The notes: generated from the sequence alone by a model not told the origin. DNA of 35,079 nt from Paracoccus salipaludis (GCF_002287065.1 NZ_NSJZ01000019.1:1-35079); one strand, 5' to 3'; positions 1 to 8,374 are shown, counted from the stretch's first letter. Program-made: numbers and translations.

Positions 1-193
1 TCAAGATCGTCGAGCGCGGCTCTCTCGGCCCGGTCTTGAGGTCCTCGACCGTCTGGCGCTTGCGCCATTTAGCAACGGTCTTCGGGTTGATCCCAAGATC
101 CCGGCTCAACGTCGCGAGCGAAGCTTGCGATCGTTGTATTGCAGCTCTGACGGCGTGCGTGGTCGTGGCGCTTCCGTGACGAACCTGGCCCAT
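1..193 (-). CDS. IS481-family transposase, N-terminal part (cut by window edge)
   Basis: The frame opens at an ATG at 193 and runs off the left edge with no stop, giving about 64 residues. It begins MGQVRHGSATTTHAVRAAIQ and continues into a helix-turn-helix with NPKTVAKWRKRQTVEDL, which I recognise as the conserved start of IS481-type DDE transposases found in many alphaproteobacteria. The DDE catalytic core would lie outside the window, so activity cannot be judged. The element's left end should lie between about 200 and 260; the stretch around 205-250 looks like the usual leader but I could not fix an inverted repeat. It borders a set of broken genes, consistent with insertion-driven rearrangement. 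Confidence 0.85.
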   Translation of the reverse strand, partial: MGQVRHGSATTTHAVRAAIQRSQASLATLSRDLGINPKTVAKWRKRQTVEDLKTGPREPRSTIL

Positions 194-314
194 AATGCTT
201 CCTTCCATTCCTGAGAAAGGATCGCACCATCAAACCGTGGGATCAAACATCTAGGTACGAGATATCCAGCAAACGTTCGGACCTCGTACATGTGGGACGA
301 ACGGTCTGGCAACC

Positions 315-349
315 ACACCGCTCCCGCTCTTTCCTGTCGGGAACGGTGT
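315..349. repeat. Imperfect 12-bp inverted repeat (hairpin)
   Basis: ACACCGcTCCCG at 315-326 pairs with CGGGAaCGGTGT at 338-349, with one mismatch and an 11-base loop. It lies in the non-coding stretch between the transposase start and the VapC remnant. No T-run follows. It may be a hairpin from a lost element end or an old terminator. Confidence 0.4.
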
Positions 350-379
350 CTGGAAATCAGATGTCCGGCATACCCTTGC

Positions 380-760
380 TCAGCTGCGATCCAGACACGC
401 TGGTCGGCAACAATGCCAGAAGCAAGCAGGTGACTGGATGCCGCCTCTGGCAGATCGTTGCCCTGCCCCCGGGATCATCTCGATTTTCACGCCAACGTCG
501 GCACTGCCCCAGGCCTGATCGGCGGTCAGAGCCGGGGCGCCGAGTTCAGCCGCGAATGCCAAGCAGGCGCGATCCCCAAGCGAGAGGCCGAGGGCTCGTG
601 TGGCGGACCTGAGGTGTCCAGTGGCATAGGCCTGGGTCGCCGTGAGTGGGCGGACATTAAGGTGCAGACTGCCGAGCACCTCTCCCACCTCTTCGGCGCT
701 TAGGCGAACTCCCGCGATTAGCCTGACCGGACCAGCGACCTCCGAGTATCGGATGTTGCA
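380..760 (-). pseudogene. vapC: VapC-type PIN-domain toxin remnant (copy 1)
   Basis: The minus-strand frame from the stop at 761-763 downward contains RALGLSLGDRACLAFAAELG followed by APALTADQAW and VGVKIEMI. This is the C-terminal half of a PIN-domain ribonuclease of the VapC family, including the conserved D of LGDR and the D of TADQAW. The N-terminal part carrying the first catalytic aspartate (DTSA-type motif) is absent: the open frame starts after a stop and has no family-like start. No VapB antitoxin is visible upstream. The real homology covers roughly 470-730; the tail down to 380 is unrelated read-through. A second, non-identical remnant lies at 3894-4032. Presumed inactive. Confidence 0.7.
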
Positions 761-763
761 TCA

Positions 764-1208
764 GACGGCGTCGACGCTCGAGATGCTCCTCCACTGCTAT
801 CTTGGGCGCAGGTGGGTGGTGCCGTGGATCGAGAGCCGGCGTTCGTCCCTACGGTGACGAGCGACGGCTTGGGCCGCACAGCGACACGAACCACTAAGCC
901 TGCGGGTTGCCACTTCGCATCTGTCTGACGTCAGCTCCCATAGGACGAACAGACCGATTTTGTGACGGAATATCCGATCCTCAAGGCCGTATTTCGGCCC
1001 AGGTTGGTACTTCCCCCAGCGATGCGTTTGCCAGGATGATAAGCTTGCACATGACGGCGACAAGAGCAACCTCTGCAGGCTTTCCGCGTCGAAACGCATG
1101 GATTTTTCCCTGTCCAGCTCTCGGGGTTTCACCTGATAGCCGATTTCGGTCCGTAGTGTCGGGTTACTCATGTGGCACTCGGCTCGACAGAGGGACAGGA
1201 GATGCACC
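764..1208. other. Non-coding stretch, no recognisable gene
   Basis: I see open frames on both strands here but none with a recognisable family, and they overlap each other. The only functional element I can support is the ribosome site ACAGGAG just before the ATG at 1209. This is probably further debris of the rearranged zone. Confidence 0.5.
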
Positions 1209-2601
1209 ATGAAGAGATGGCTTCTGTCAGCACCCACAATCATCGCCCTCGTCACATCTGCGTTTGCCCAGACTCCATCTTCTGACGACCTTGCCCGCCG
1301 CACTGTCGAACGCCGCGCCGTCGAGGCAGCGATCTGGGGCATGCCTCTTGTGGCCTCTGAGACCATGCGGCAGGCATTCCTGCGCGATGCCGGAGCGAGC
1401 TATAACGACATCGTCTACTGGTCGAGGCAGGCCGATTGGCGCTTCCAGGTCACCACGCCCGACGCATCGTCCTGGTACGTCTACATCGCCATCAACACCA
1501 AGGATGGTCCGGTGGTCCTGGATCTTCCGCCCGCAGAGGGCGCCGGCCTGTTCGGGTCGATGAACGATGCCTGGCAGATCCCGCGCGCCGATGTCGGTCC
1601 GCGGGACTAGGACCAAGGCAAGGGCGGCAAGTACCTGCTGCTGCCACCCGGTTACGATCAGACCGTTGCGGCGGGATACATTCCGGTGCGCTTCGACACC
1701 TGCAACGGTTATTCGATCCTCCGGGCCATTCCGGTGACCACCTCCGAGGCGGATGTGGCCAAGGCGCTCGACCTGGTGAAAAAGACGCGCCTGTATCCGC
1801 TGGATCAGGCGGAGAACCCCCCGCCGCAGCGCCACATCGACATGGCGGGAAAGCTGTTCGACGGCATCGTTCGCTTCGACGACAGCGTCTACGACAGCCT
1901 GGCGCGGATCATCAACGACGAACCCGTGCAACCGCACGATCTCGTTGCCATGGGGCAGTTGCGGAGCATCGGCATCGAAAAGGGTAAGCCGTTCAATCCC
2001 GACCCGGCAACCCGCGAGACCCTCAAGAAGGCGATCCAGGACGCGCATGCCGGCTTCATCCGGACGAACGCGGCGCTGCCGCCCTACTACCCGGGAGCAC
2101 AATGGAGCCTGGCCATCGGCGATTTCGGGCATGAGACAGGCTTCACGTTCCGGGACGGCGGGCACATCGCACTCGACGAGCGCGCCGCCTTCTTCTTTCT
2201 CGGCTGCGCCCCGCGGTCAAAGGCGGTGCGTCATTCTACCTGCTCGGGCAGCGGGACGTGAACGCTGCTCCGCTGGAGGGCAGCCGAACCTATCGGCTGC
2301 GGGTTCCGCCCCACGTGCCGGCGCAGCAGTTCTGGGCCGTGACCGTCTACGATCAGGCGGAGGCGAACCTGATGCGTGAATCGCCGAAGGTCGAGGTGAA
2401 CTCATACCAGAACCTCCAGAAAAATCCGGACGGCTCGGTGGACGTGTACTTCGGTCCAGCCGCTCCCAGCGGCCAAGAGACCAACTGGATCTACACGGCA
2501 CCGGGGCGGCATGGGTCACCCTGTTCCGCTTCTACAGCCCGGAGAAGCCCGTCTTCGACAAGAGCTGGCAACTTCCGGACATCGAGGAGGTAAAGTCATG
2601 A
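1209..2601 (+). pseudogene. DUF1254/DUF1214-family secreted protein, broken by a nonsense codon and two frameshifts
   Basis: Starting at ATG 1209 (after AGGAG) there is a signal peptide (MKRWLLSAPTIIALVTSAFA) and then a DUF1254 domain (AAIWGMPLVASETMRQAF). An in-frame TAG at 1608-1610 interrupts it; the same frame resumes with KYLLLPPGYDQTVAAGY and runs to about 2215. There a frameshift leads into the DUF1214-type C-terminus (TYRLRVPPHVPAQQFWAVTV), and a second shift near 2508 restores the end (FRFYSPEKPVFDKSWQLPDI) with TGA at 2599-2601. Joined, the pieces would give about 460 residues, normal for the family. Function is unknown; these are periplasmic or exported proteins. The broken gene overlaps the start of the next homologue by an ATGA. 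Confidence 0.85.
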
Positions 2602-3728
2602 AGGTTGGGCTCGGTGCTCTCGTTCTGGCTGGCGCAGCCGCCGCGGCACAGGGACAATCCGGTCCATCGGAGAGCACCGTCCCGGTCACTGTCGACAACT
2701 TCCATCGTGCGGAAAGCGACATGTTCTTTGGCATGTTCATCAGGCGCAGCGGGATCGGGCAGTTCTATCACCACCGCGAGCCTCCGCCCCTCGACGCCGG
2801 CGGTGTGCGTCCCAATCGGGACATACTGTACTCGGAGGCAGTGTTCGATCTCGACGCCGGGCCGGTGACGATCACGCTGCCCGAGGCGGCCGGACGCTAC
2901 ATGGTCCTTCAGATCGTCGACGAGGACCACTACGCGCAGGATGCCATTTATGCGGCAGGCGATCATACCTTTACCCGCCAAGGAATCGGCATACGCTACA
3001 TCCTTGCGGCGGTCCGCACGCTTGTTGATCCAGCCAGCCCGCAGGATGTCGCGGCGGTCCATGCCCTTCAGGATGCGATCCGCTTTCAGCAGCCCGGCGG
3101 CCCCGGGCGCTTCGAGGTGCCCCCTTGGGACGAGGCGAGCCGGAAGACGGTTCGCGATGCGCTGCTGGCGCTCAATGCCACTTTGCCGGATCTGAGGCGA
3201 GCCTTCGGCCAACGAGGTCAGGTCGATCCCGTGCGGCACCTCATCGGTACCGCGTCCGGGTGGGGCGGCAATCCGGACCGGGATGCCATCTCTCTCACGC
3301 GGACGCCGGCAAGGAACGACGGCAGCGGGGCGTACAGGCTCACGGTCAGGGACGTGCCGGTCGACGGCTTCTGGTCGATCAGCGTTTATGATGCCCAAGG
3401 GCACTTCGCAGAGAACCCATTCGGTGCCTACACGCTCAACAATCTCACCGCGAGGGGAGAGCCCGACGGATCGGTGACCATTCAGTTCGGCGGCTGCGAC
3501 GGTCGGACCGCCAACTGCCTGCCGATCGTGCCCGGCTGGAATTACATGGTCCGTCTCTACCGCCCGCGTCCAGAGATCCTCAACGGCACCTGGCAGTTCC
3601 CTGAAGCACAGTTGCCAAACTTACCCCTCCGGGCAGCAAGCACAGCCCAACGGTCCGACCAGGCCTTGGCTCCAGGCTCGGCCGCTTCTAGGCGGACGGC
3701 CGAACCCACGTCGAACAGGGTGGCATAG
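2598..3728 (+). CDS. DUF1254-family exported protein, C-terminus altered by a rearrangement
   Basis: The ATG at 2598 overlaps the previous stop (ATGA). The product has a short hydrophobic leader (MKVGLGALVLAGAAAAAQG) followed by an N-terminal DUF1254-like domain (about 50-170) and a C-terminal DUF1214-like domain (YRLTVRDVPVDGFWSISVYD and LNGTWQFPEAQ). It is a tandem paralogue of the preceding pseudogene. Family homology stops near position 3612; the last ~38 residues (LPNLPLRAAS onward) are antisense to a haloacid dehalogenase fragment, so the natural C-terminus has been replaced at a junction. No enzymatic role is known for the family. The gene may still give a folded protein, since nearly all of the family domain is retained. 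Confidence 0.75.
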   Translation: MKVGLGALVLAGAAAAAQGQSGPSESTVPVTVDNFHRAESDMFFGMFIRRSGIGQFYHHREPPPLDAGGVRPNRDILYSEAVFDLDAGPVTITLPEAAGRYMVLQIVDEDHYAQDAIYAAGDHTFTRQGIGIRYILAAVRTLVDPASPQDVAAVHALQDAIRFQQPGGPGRFEVPPWDEASRKTVRDALLALNATLPDLRRAFGQRGQVDPVRHLIGTASGWGGNPDRDAISLTRTPARNDGSGAYRLTVRDVPVDGFWSISVYDAQGHFAENPFGAYTLNNLTARGEPDGSVTIQFGGCDGRTANCLPIVPGWNYMVRLYRPRPEILNGTWQFPEAQLPNLPLRAASTAQRSDQALAPGSAASRRTAEPTSNRVA

Positions 3729-3757
3729 GCATCGAAGACGAAGAGCCGCAGCGCCAT
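3615..3757 (-). pseudogene. Type II haloacid dehalogenase, N-terminal fragment
   Basis: Read from ATG 3757 (preceded by GGGGAGGAA), the frame gives MALRLFVFDAYATLFDVGSA and about 30 further family-like residues, the start of (S)-2-haloacid dehalogenases of the HAD superfamily. The nucleophilic aspartate of the FDAYxTLFDV motif is present, although the usual FDAYGTLFDV glycine is alanine. Homology fades near 3615, where the sequence runs head-on into the end of the DUF1254 gene; the rest of the roughly 220-residue enzyme is missing. Non-functional remnant. Confidence 0.7.
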
Positions 3758-3893
3758 TCCAAAGTTCCTCCCCGTCTTCTGGCGTTGCGTGAGGGGCGGG
3801 AACTTGCTTGATACAGGCGGCCCGAAGAGGTCCGGTTCCACCAATGGCCTCGTCGACCTGCGGAGCTGCCGCAGGAAGGAGCCATGGGCCTTG

Positions 3894-4032
3894 TCAGCGA
3901 ATGACCTCGACCGTTACGCCCACCTCGGCCTCCCCCCAACGCCTGATCCGCGGTCAGAACCGTGGCGCCGAGTTCGGCCGCCAGCGCCAAACAGTCGCGA
4001 TCCCAAGCGAGAGGCCCAGGGCTCGCGTGGCG
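3894..4032 (-). pseudogene. vapC: VapC-type PIN toxin remnant (copy 2), frameshifted
   Basis: The minus strand reads TRALGLSLG, then after a one-base deletion DRDCLALAAELGATVLTADQ, then after a one-base insertion in a G-run ALGEAEVGVTVEVIR and a stop at 3894. It is homologous to copy 1 but clearly diverged, so it is a separate paralogue and not a recent duplicate. The sequence upstream (toward 4033) switches abruptly to a serine recombinase on the opposite strand, so the N-terminal half of VapC was removed at that junction. Confidence 0.7.
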
Positions 4033-4400
4033 TCACCCGCATCAACCGGCTGGCGCGCTCGCTCAAGGATCTCCAGGACCTCGTCCATGAGCTTCGCGCC
4101 AAGGGCGTCACGCTCAAGGCCACCGAGCAGCCGGTCGATACCTCGACGGCCGCCGGCAAGGCCTTCTTCGACATGCCGGGAGTCTTTGCCGAGTTCGAAA
4201 CCAACCTGCGCCGCGAGCGGCAGAGGGAGGGGATCGCCGCCGGCAAGGCGCGCGGCGTCTACAAGGGACGCAAGCCGAAGATCCATCCGACCGAGGTCCG
4301 GCGGCTGCACGCCGGGGAAAGGCTCAGCCCTACGGCGATCGCGCGCCGCCTTGGGATCGCACGGTCGTCTGTCTACAGGTTTTTGACGTCGACCGGATGA
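4033..4400 (+). pseudogene. Serine recombinase/resolvase, C-terminal fragment
   Basis: From about 4033 the plus strand encodes VTRINRLARSLKDLQDLVHE, then GVFAEFETNLRRERQREGIA, then the DNA-binding tail GERLSPTAIARRLGIARSSV with a stop at 4398-4400. This is the C-terminal part of the resolvase catalytic domain, the long E helix and the HTH_7 domain of Tn3/Hin-type resolvases. The first ~65 residues including the catalytic serine are gone, replaced by antisense VapC sequence, so any longer open frame reading into it from 3789 is a chimera. Inactive. Confidence 0.8.
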
Positions 4401-4486
4401 ATTTCATCAATGCCGCTGCTTCAGCGCCCCAGGCACCATGCAAACCTGATCCGGTGTCCACGAAACCGGCAGCAGGCCGCGAGTGA
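4401..4486. other. Junction between mobile debris and the catabolic region
   Basis: This short spacer separates the resolvase remnant from the ferredoxin reductase stop. It contains GGTGTCCACGAAACCGGCAG near 4452-4471, which resembles the terminal repeat of an insertion sequence, but I could not find its partner. It marks the likely boundary of the rearranged zone. Confidence 0.3.
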
Positions 4487-5767
4487 CTAGACCAACGCGC
4501 CCTGAACCGCATCAAGGGCCGACTTCAGGGTTGCCTTGTCCCCGGCTGCCATGGCGGCGCGGTCGGGCGTGATCCCTGCTGCAAGAAGGCGGCGCGCGAG
4601 CATGTGGATGCCCGGATCGTTCAGCGTCTCGACTGCGACAAGCCGACCCCCGGCAAGCCGCCAGACGGCCCGCAGGGCGCCGGTCGCTGAAAGGACCGGG
4701 ATATCCTCGTCAGAGCCGGGGGCGAGGCCCGCGATCTGCAACTTTAGCGCGCCGATGTCGGACCAGAACCAGGGCACCGCGTCATAGGCCGCCGGCCTGC
4801 CGGTCAGGGTCCGCGCCAGCGCGCGGGCCTGGTCGGTGGCGTTCTGCACCGACTCGACACGGGTGCGGGCATTCAGCTGTGCTTGCGGGAAGGCCGCGCA
4901 GTCGCCGATGGCGAAAACGAAGGGGTCGGCGGTCGCCAGCATGCCGTCCGTCACGATGCCGCCTTCGCAGGCCAGCCCGCACTGCCGGGCAAGGCCGTCA
5001 TCCGGCGCCGCGCCGATCCCCACCACCACCATGTCGGCGGGCAGCTCGGTTCCGTCCTCAAGCCGCACGCCCGAAACCGCGCCGTTGCCGAGCAGCCTGT
5101 CCAGGCCGGCACGGCATCTGACGACGATGCCCTGCCGGGCAAGGTCGTCGGCGACGGCCATTGCCGTGGTGGCGCTGACCGCCCGCCCCAGCAGCCGCGG
5201 CGCAAGCTCCACCACCTCGACCCCGTGGCCGCGCGCCCTCAGCATGGCCGCGGCCTCGAGCCCGATGAAGCCCCCGCCGATCACCACCACGCGCCCGTGA
5301 CCGGAAAGCGCCGATCGCATGGCTCGGGCATCCCCGGCCGTGCGGAGATGAAACACGCCGCCCTGCCCTGCGCCGGGAATGGTCAGCCGGCGCGCCGAAG
5401 CGCCGGTCGCAAGCACAAGCCGGCCATAGGGAAGACGCGTGCCGTCGGACAGGATCACCTGCCGGGCGGCACGGTCGATCCCCGTGACCTCGGCGCCAAG
5501 CCGCAGCTCGATGCCATGGTCATGGAAGAACCGTTCCCCCTTCAGGGGCTGCAGTGGGGCGCCCGAATCCTTCATGAAGGATTTCGACAGCGGCGGCTTG
5601 TGATAGGGCGCGTCCGCCTCGCGCGAGATCAGCGTGACCGGACCGGGGAAACCTTCCTCGCGCAGCGAGGCGGCAAGCTGGGTGCCCGCATGGCCTGCGC
5701 CGACAATGACGATATTGCCGAGGGGCGCGCGTTCCGGGTGCAGGGCTGCGGTGTGGTTGCGCATCAT
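4487..5767 (-). CDS. FAD-dependent ferredoxin reductase of the P450 system
   Basis: A 426-residue pyridine-nucleotide-disulphide oxidoreductase of the putidaredoxin/palustrisredoxin reductase type. It has an FAD Rossmann motif GAGHAG (residues 23-28), the NAD(P)H motif GGGFIG (164-169) and the second FAD signature FAIGDCA near 286-291. It takes electrons from NAD(P)H and passes them to a 2Fe-2S ferredoxin. I chose the ATG at 5767 because AGAGGA sits five bases upstream; a second ATG follows directly at 5764. It lies 13 bases after the 2Fe-2S ferredoxin stop, clearly co-transcribed, as the last gene of the P450 cluster. It could also serve another oxygenase, but the neighbours argue for the P450. 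Confidence 0.9.
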   Translation of the reverse strand: MMRNHTAALHPERAPLGNIVIVGAGHAGTQLAASLREEGFPGPVTLISREADAPYHKPPLSKSFMKDSGAPLQPLKGERFFHDHGIELRLGAEVTGIDRAARQVILSDGTRLPYGRLVLATGASARRLTIPGAGQGGVFHLRTAGDARAMRSALSGHGRVVVIGGGFIGLEAAAMLRARGHGVEVVELAPRLLGRAVSATTAMAVADDLARQGIVVRCRAGLDRLLGNGAVSGVRLEDGTELPADMVVVGIGAAPDDGLARQCGLACEGGIVTDGMLATADPFVFAIGDCAAFPQAQLNARTRVESVQNATDQARALARTLTGRPAAYDAVPWFWSDIGALKLQIAGLAPGSDEDIPVLSATGALRAVWRLAGGRLVAVETLNDPGIHMLARRLLAAGITPDRAAMAAGDKATLKSALDAVQGALV

Positions 5768-5780
5768 CCGGTCCTCTCGC

Positions 5781-6116
<336 letters not shown>

Positions 6117-6177
6117 TCAGTCGAGTTCGACGCGTGGCGGCAGAAACGCGCAAGGCTGCGGCCACCGGGACGAAGGG

Positions 6178-6218
6178 CAGGTCCATGGACGCAAAGACCC
6201 GTGCCGGTCATGGACCTG
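6178..6218. repeat. Perfect 10-bp inverted repeat between barrel and ferredoxin genes
   Basis: CAGGTCCATG at 6178-6187 is exactly mirrored by CATGGACCTG at 6209-6218, with a 21-base loop. It lies in the only long gap of the P450 cluster, 74 bases before the ferredoxin start. There is no T-run, so it is more likely a regulator site, an mRNA-stabilising hairpin or a processing site than a classic terminator. A weaker GCCGGG/CCCGGC hairpin sits at 6242-6262. Confidence 0.5.
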
Positions 6219-6342
6219 TCCGCCCGGTCGGGGATGGGATGGCCGGGCCTGTGTGTCCCGGCGATCCCGATGTTCGGTTGTGGCTGCCCCGCCCCGCTTC
6301 GGCGGCGACGCCGGGCACGATGCGGGGCCGATCCCGATGGGG

Positions 6343-7461
6343 TCAGAAGACGTAGCCGACATGGACCGTCACGGCCTGGTCCTTGCGCTCGCCCTCCAGA
6401 CCGTCGTGGCGCCCGTATTCGAAATCCAGACGCCCGCCGCGGCCGATGTTCATCGACAGGCCGACGACGCTGTGCAGGATGTTCGGGTCGTCGACGAACA
6501 GGTCGAGGTCGTTCACGTATTCATGCTGCAGGCCGACCTCGAAATAGGGCGCCAGCCTGCCGGGCCGGAAATCCATGCTTTCGAACCGGGCGCTGGCGCC
6601 CACCCAGCCATAGTCGTCGCTGTCGCCCACCGTGCCTTCCACCGTCTGGCCGAAGCTGGTGGTGGCCGGGTCGAACTCGGTGCGCTGATAGACCGCCGAG
6701 ATCATCGGATGGAACACCCATCCCGCGGGGATCCAGCCCGCATCGCGGCTGGTATAGGTGCCGACCACGTCCCCTTGCAGATACAGGCGCGTGTCGTCCT
6801 GATCGAGCTCGTAATCAACGCCCGGCGCGACCGGAACGCGGGTCTCGGCGGTGCCGAAGTTCAGGTCGGCGCGCGCGGCCACGCCCCAGTGCGGGCTGAA
6901 CTTCCGCACGTAATCGGCCCGGATGCCCCAGCTGTCGCGGTCGATGGTGCCGCCCGTATGCTCCAGATCGACATCGACGGCCTCGACATAAAGGCCGATG
7001 CCCCACAGCGTGTCCATGTCGGGAGACCGCATGTACTGCACATCGAGCCGCTTCACCGACGACTTGAGCTGCGTGGGGTTGCCGCCTGCCCCGCTGACGT
7101 CGTTCACGAAGCCGTTGAAGCGCAGGAAGGACTGCCCCCCGGAGCCGGGCAGCGCATACATCACGTCGAAGGGCAGCACGATGACGTCCGAGTCGTCCCC
7201 GTAGCCGCTGGTGATGCCGGACACGCGGGAAAACTCGATCTGCGCGCGGGACAGCGCGATGCGGGCCTGGACCGTGTTGAAGTTCTCGTAGGTATTCATC
7301 CGGCCCAGCAGGCCCGCCGAGCCCAGGTTGTAGGCCAGCCGCGCCTGCGGCGGCATGGCGTCCAGCGGCGGCATGCCGCCGGGTTCCTGCGCGGAGGCGG
7401 CAGTGGCCGCCAGCACCGCGGCTGCCGCGGCAAGGAAAGACAAGTGTCCGTTGTGGTTCAT
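6343..7461 (-). CDS. Outer-membrane beta-barrel protein
   Basis: 372 residues with a signal peptide (MNHNGHLSFLAAAAAVLAAT, cleavage near ASA-QE at about residue 24-25) and a C-terminus ending in VHVGYVF, the aromatic-terminated last strand recognised by the BAM machinery. The body shows alternating hydrophobic/polar strands typical of a barrel (for example RLDVQYMRS, WGIGLYVEAVDV, RLYLQGDVVGTY, PYFEVGLQHEY, GRLDFEYGRHDG). It resembles phenol-degradation-type or autotransporter-barrel outer-membrane proteins, but I do not recognise a named family. The start ATG at 7461 overlaps the stop of the beta-helix gene (ATGA). Embedded between P450 and ferredoxin genes, it may be the substrate channel of the pathway or the export pore for its neighbour. 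Confidence 0.75.
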   Translation of the reverse strand: MNHNGHLSFLAAAAAVLAATAASAQEPGGMPPLDAMPPQARLAYNLGSAGLLGRMNTYENFNTVQARIALSRAQIEFSRVSGITSGYGDDSDVIVLPFDVMYALPGSGGQSFLRFNGFVNDVSGAGGNPTQLKSSVKRLDVQYMRSPDMDTLWGIGLYVEAVDVDLEHTGGTIDRDSWGIRADYVRKFSPHWGVAARADLNFGTAETRVPVAPGVDYELDQDDTRLYLQGDVVGTYTSRDAGWIPAGWVFHPMISAVYQRTEFDPATTSFGQTVEGTVGDSDDYGWVGASARFESMDFRPGRLAPYFEVGLQHEYVNDLDLFVDDPNILHSVVGLSMNIGRGGRLDFEYGRHDGLEGERKDQAVTVHVGYVF

Positions 7462-7991
7462 TCTTTTCCTGCCTTCTGCGAAGATGCCGCCGCCTGTCCG
7501 GCGTTCTGGCGATCCGGGACGCCGGTGCCGGCCTCGGTGCCGTCGATGCAGCCTGCCTGCACGGCAACGGTCCCCTTCTCGCCCCGAAGCGTGCCGAGCG
7601 GCCCCTCGACATAGCCGCCGAGCGCGCAGTGAACGCCAAGGCCCGCGTTCGGCGCCGTGCCGGTGTTGCCCGCCTCGGGCCGCTCGGTTCCGGTGCTGTG
7701 GAATGCGACCCCGGAATTGCGGCTGACGGTGATGCCATTCGCCCCGTTGCCCGAGATGTCGTTCGCGGCGACATCCGCCTGCGAGCCCCGATCGACAAGG
7801 ATGCCGGTTCCGGTGTTCGACGTGATCCGGTCGCCCGTGGCGGCCTTCTCCAGCGCCTCGGTGATCGTTCCCCCCGCGCCGCAATCCACGGCGATCTCGG
7901 CGGCCAGCGCCGGCGCGGCGGCGGCCCAGCCCAGGGCGGCCAGGGCGATGGGCGCCCTGCTCCGCAATCCTGGTTCAGGTTGACTGTACAT
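7458..7991 (-). CDS. Secreted right-handed beta-helix-like protein
   Basis: 177 residues starting at ATG 7991, preceded by GGGAGGA at a nine-base distance. The N-terminus (PIALAALGWAAAAPALAAE) is a signal peptide. The mature part has NosD/pectate-lyase-like turns: GDRITSNTGTGILVDRGSQA, then ADVAANDISGNGANGITVSR, consistent with two or three coils of a parallel beta-helix. No catalytic residues are recognisable. The last ~40 residues are Ala/Gly/Gln-rich and look disordered. Its stop is translationally coupled (ATGA) to the beta-barrel gene, so the two products probably act together. It is very short for a free-standing beta-helix enzyme. Confidence 0.65.
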   Translation of the reverse strand: MYSQPEPGLRSRAPIALAALGWAAAAPALAAEIAVDCGAGGTITEALEKAATGDRITSNTGTGILVDRGSQADVAANDISGNGANGITVSRNSGVAFHSTGTERPEAGNTGTAPNAGLGVHCALGGYVEGPLGTLRGEKGTVAVQAGCIDGTEAGTGVPDRQNAGQAAASSQKAGKE

Positions 7992-8110
7992 GCAGATATC
8001 CTCCCGTTCTTGCATGCAAGCGGCTGTCCGTAGGCGCGGGCGCGCCTGCGGTCGTGTTCTTGCGTTTTCAGCCGGTCGCTGTGCGCCGCCCGCGGCGGGG
8101 ACGCACATGG

Positions 8111-8142
8111 TCAGTCCGCCTTCACCTCCGCGGCTGGACTGA
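8111..8142. repeat. Inverted repeat upstream of the beta-helix gene
   Basis: TCAGTCC (8111-8117) pairs with GGACTGA (8136-8142), extended by GCC/GGC with one bulged base. It lies in the gap between the ferredoxin stop and the beta-helix start. No T-run is present. It could be an operator or an RNA hairpin that sets relative expression of the two halves of the operon. Confidence 0.35.
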
Positions 8143-8158
8143 CGGATCGATCACCGGG

Positions 8159-8374
8159 TCATTCGATGCTCAGCGCGATGGCCGGACAGGCCTGCACCGC
8201 CTTGCGCGCGGCTTCCATCCGGTCGCTCACGTCGGCGACGTCGATGACGACCTCGCCCGCGTCGTCGAGGTGCAGAAGGTCGGGCGCCATGATGGCGCAC
8301 TGGCCGTGGCCTTCGCACCTGTCCCGGTCGATCCGCAGAAACGCGCCCTTTGTCATTGCCGCCACCCCGCTCAT
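8159..8374 (-). CDS. 3Fe-4S/4Fe-4S-type ferredoxin coupled to the P450
   Basis: 71 residues (65 if started at the ATG at 8356) with RCEGHGQCAIMAPDLLHLDD and AVQACPAIAL: the C-x5-C...CP pattern of the small ferredoxins that accompany bacterial P450s, in which the position that would hold the second cysteine of a 4Fe-4S ligand set is not cysteine. The ATG at 8374 overlaps the P450 stop (ATGA), so translation is coupled; the internal ATG at 8356 has a better GGGGTGG leader and gives the usual family length. It delivers electrons to a P450. It is notable because the same cluster also carries a 2Fe-2S ferredoxin with its reductase. Confidence 0.9.
   Translation of the reverse strand: MSGVAAMTKGAFLRIDRDRCEGHGQCAIMAPDLLHLDDAGEVVIDVADVSDRMEAARKAVQACPAIALSIE

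Noticed and set aside
797..1366. Minus-strand open frame upstream of the DUF1254 gene
   Set aside because: It overlaps the DUF1254 signal peptide, has no recognisable family and no good ribosome site.
3789..4400. A 203-residue resolvase gene starting at 3789
   Set aside because: The first ~80 codons are antisense VapC sequence; only the part from about 4033 is resolvase.
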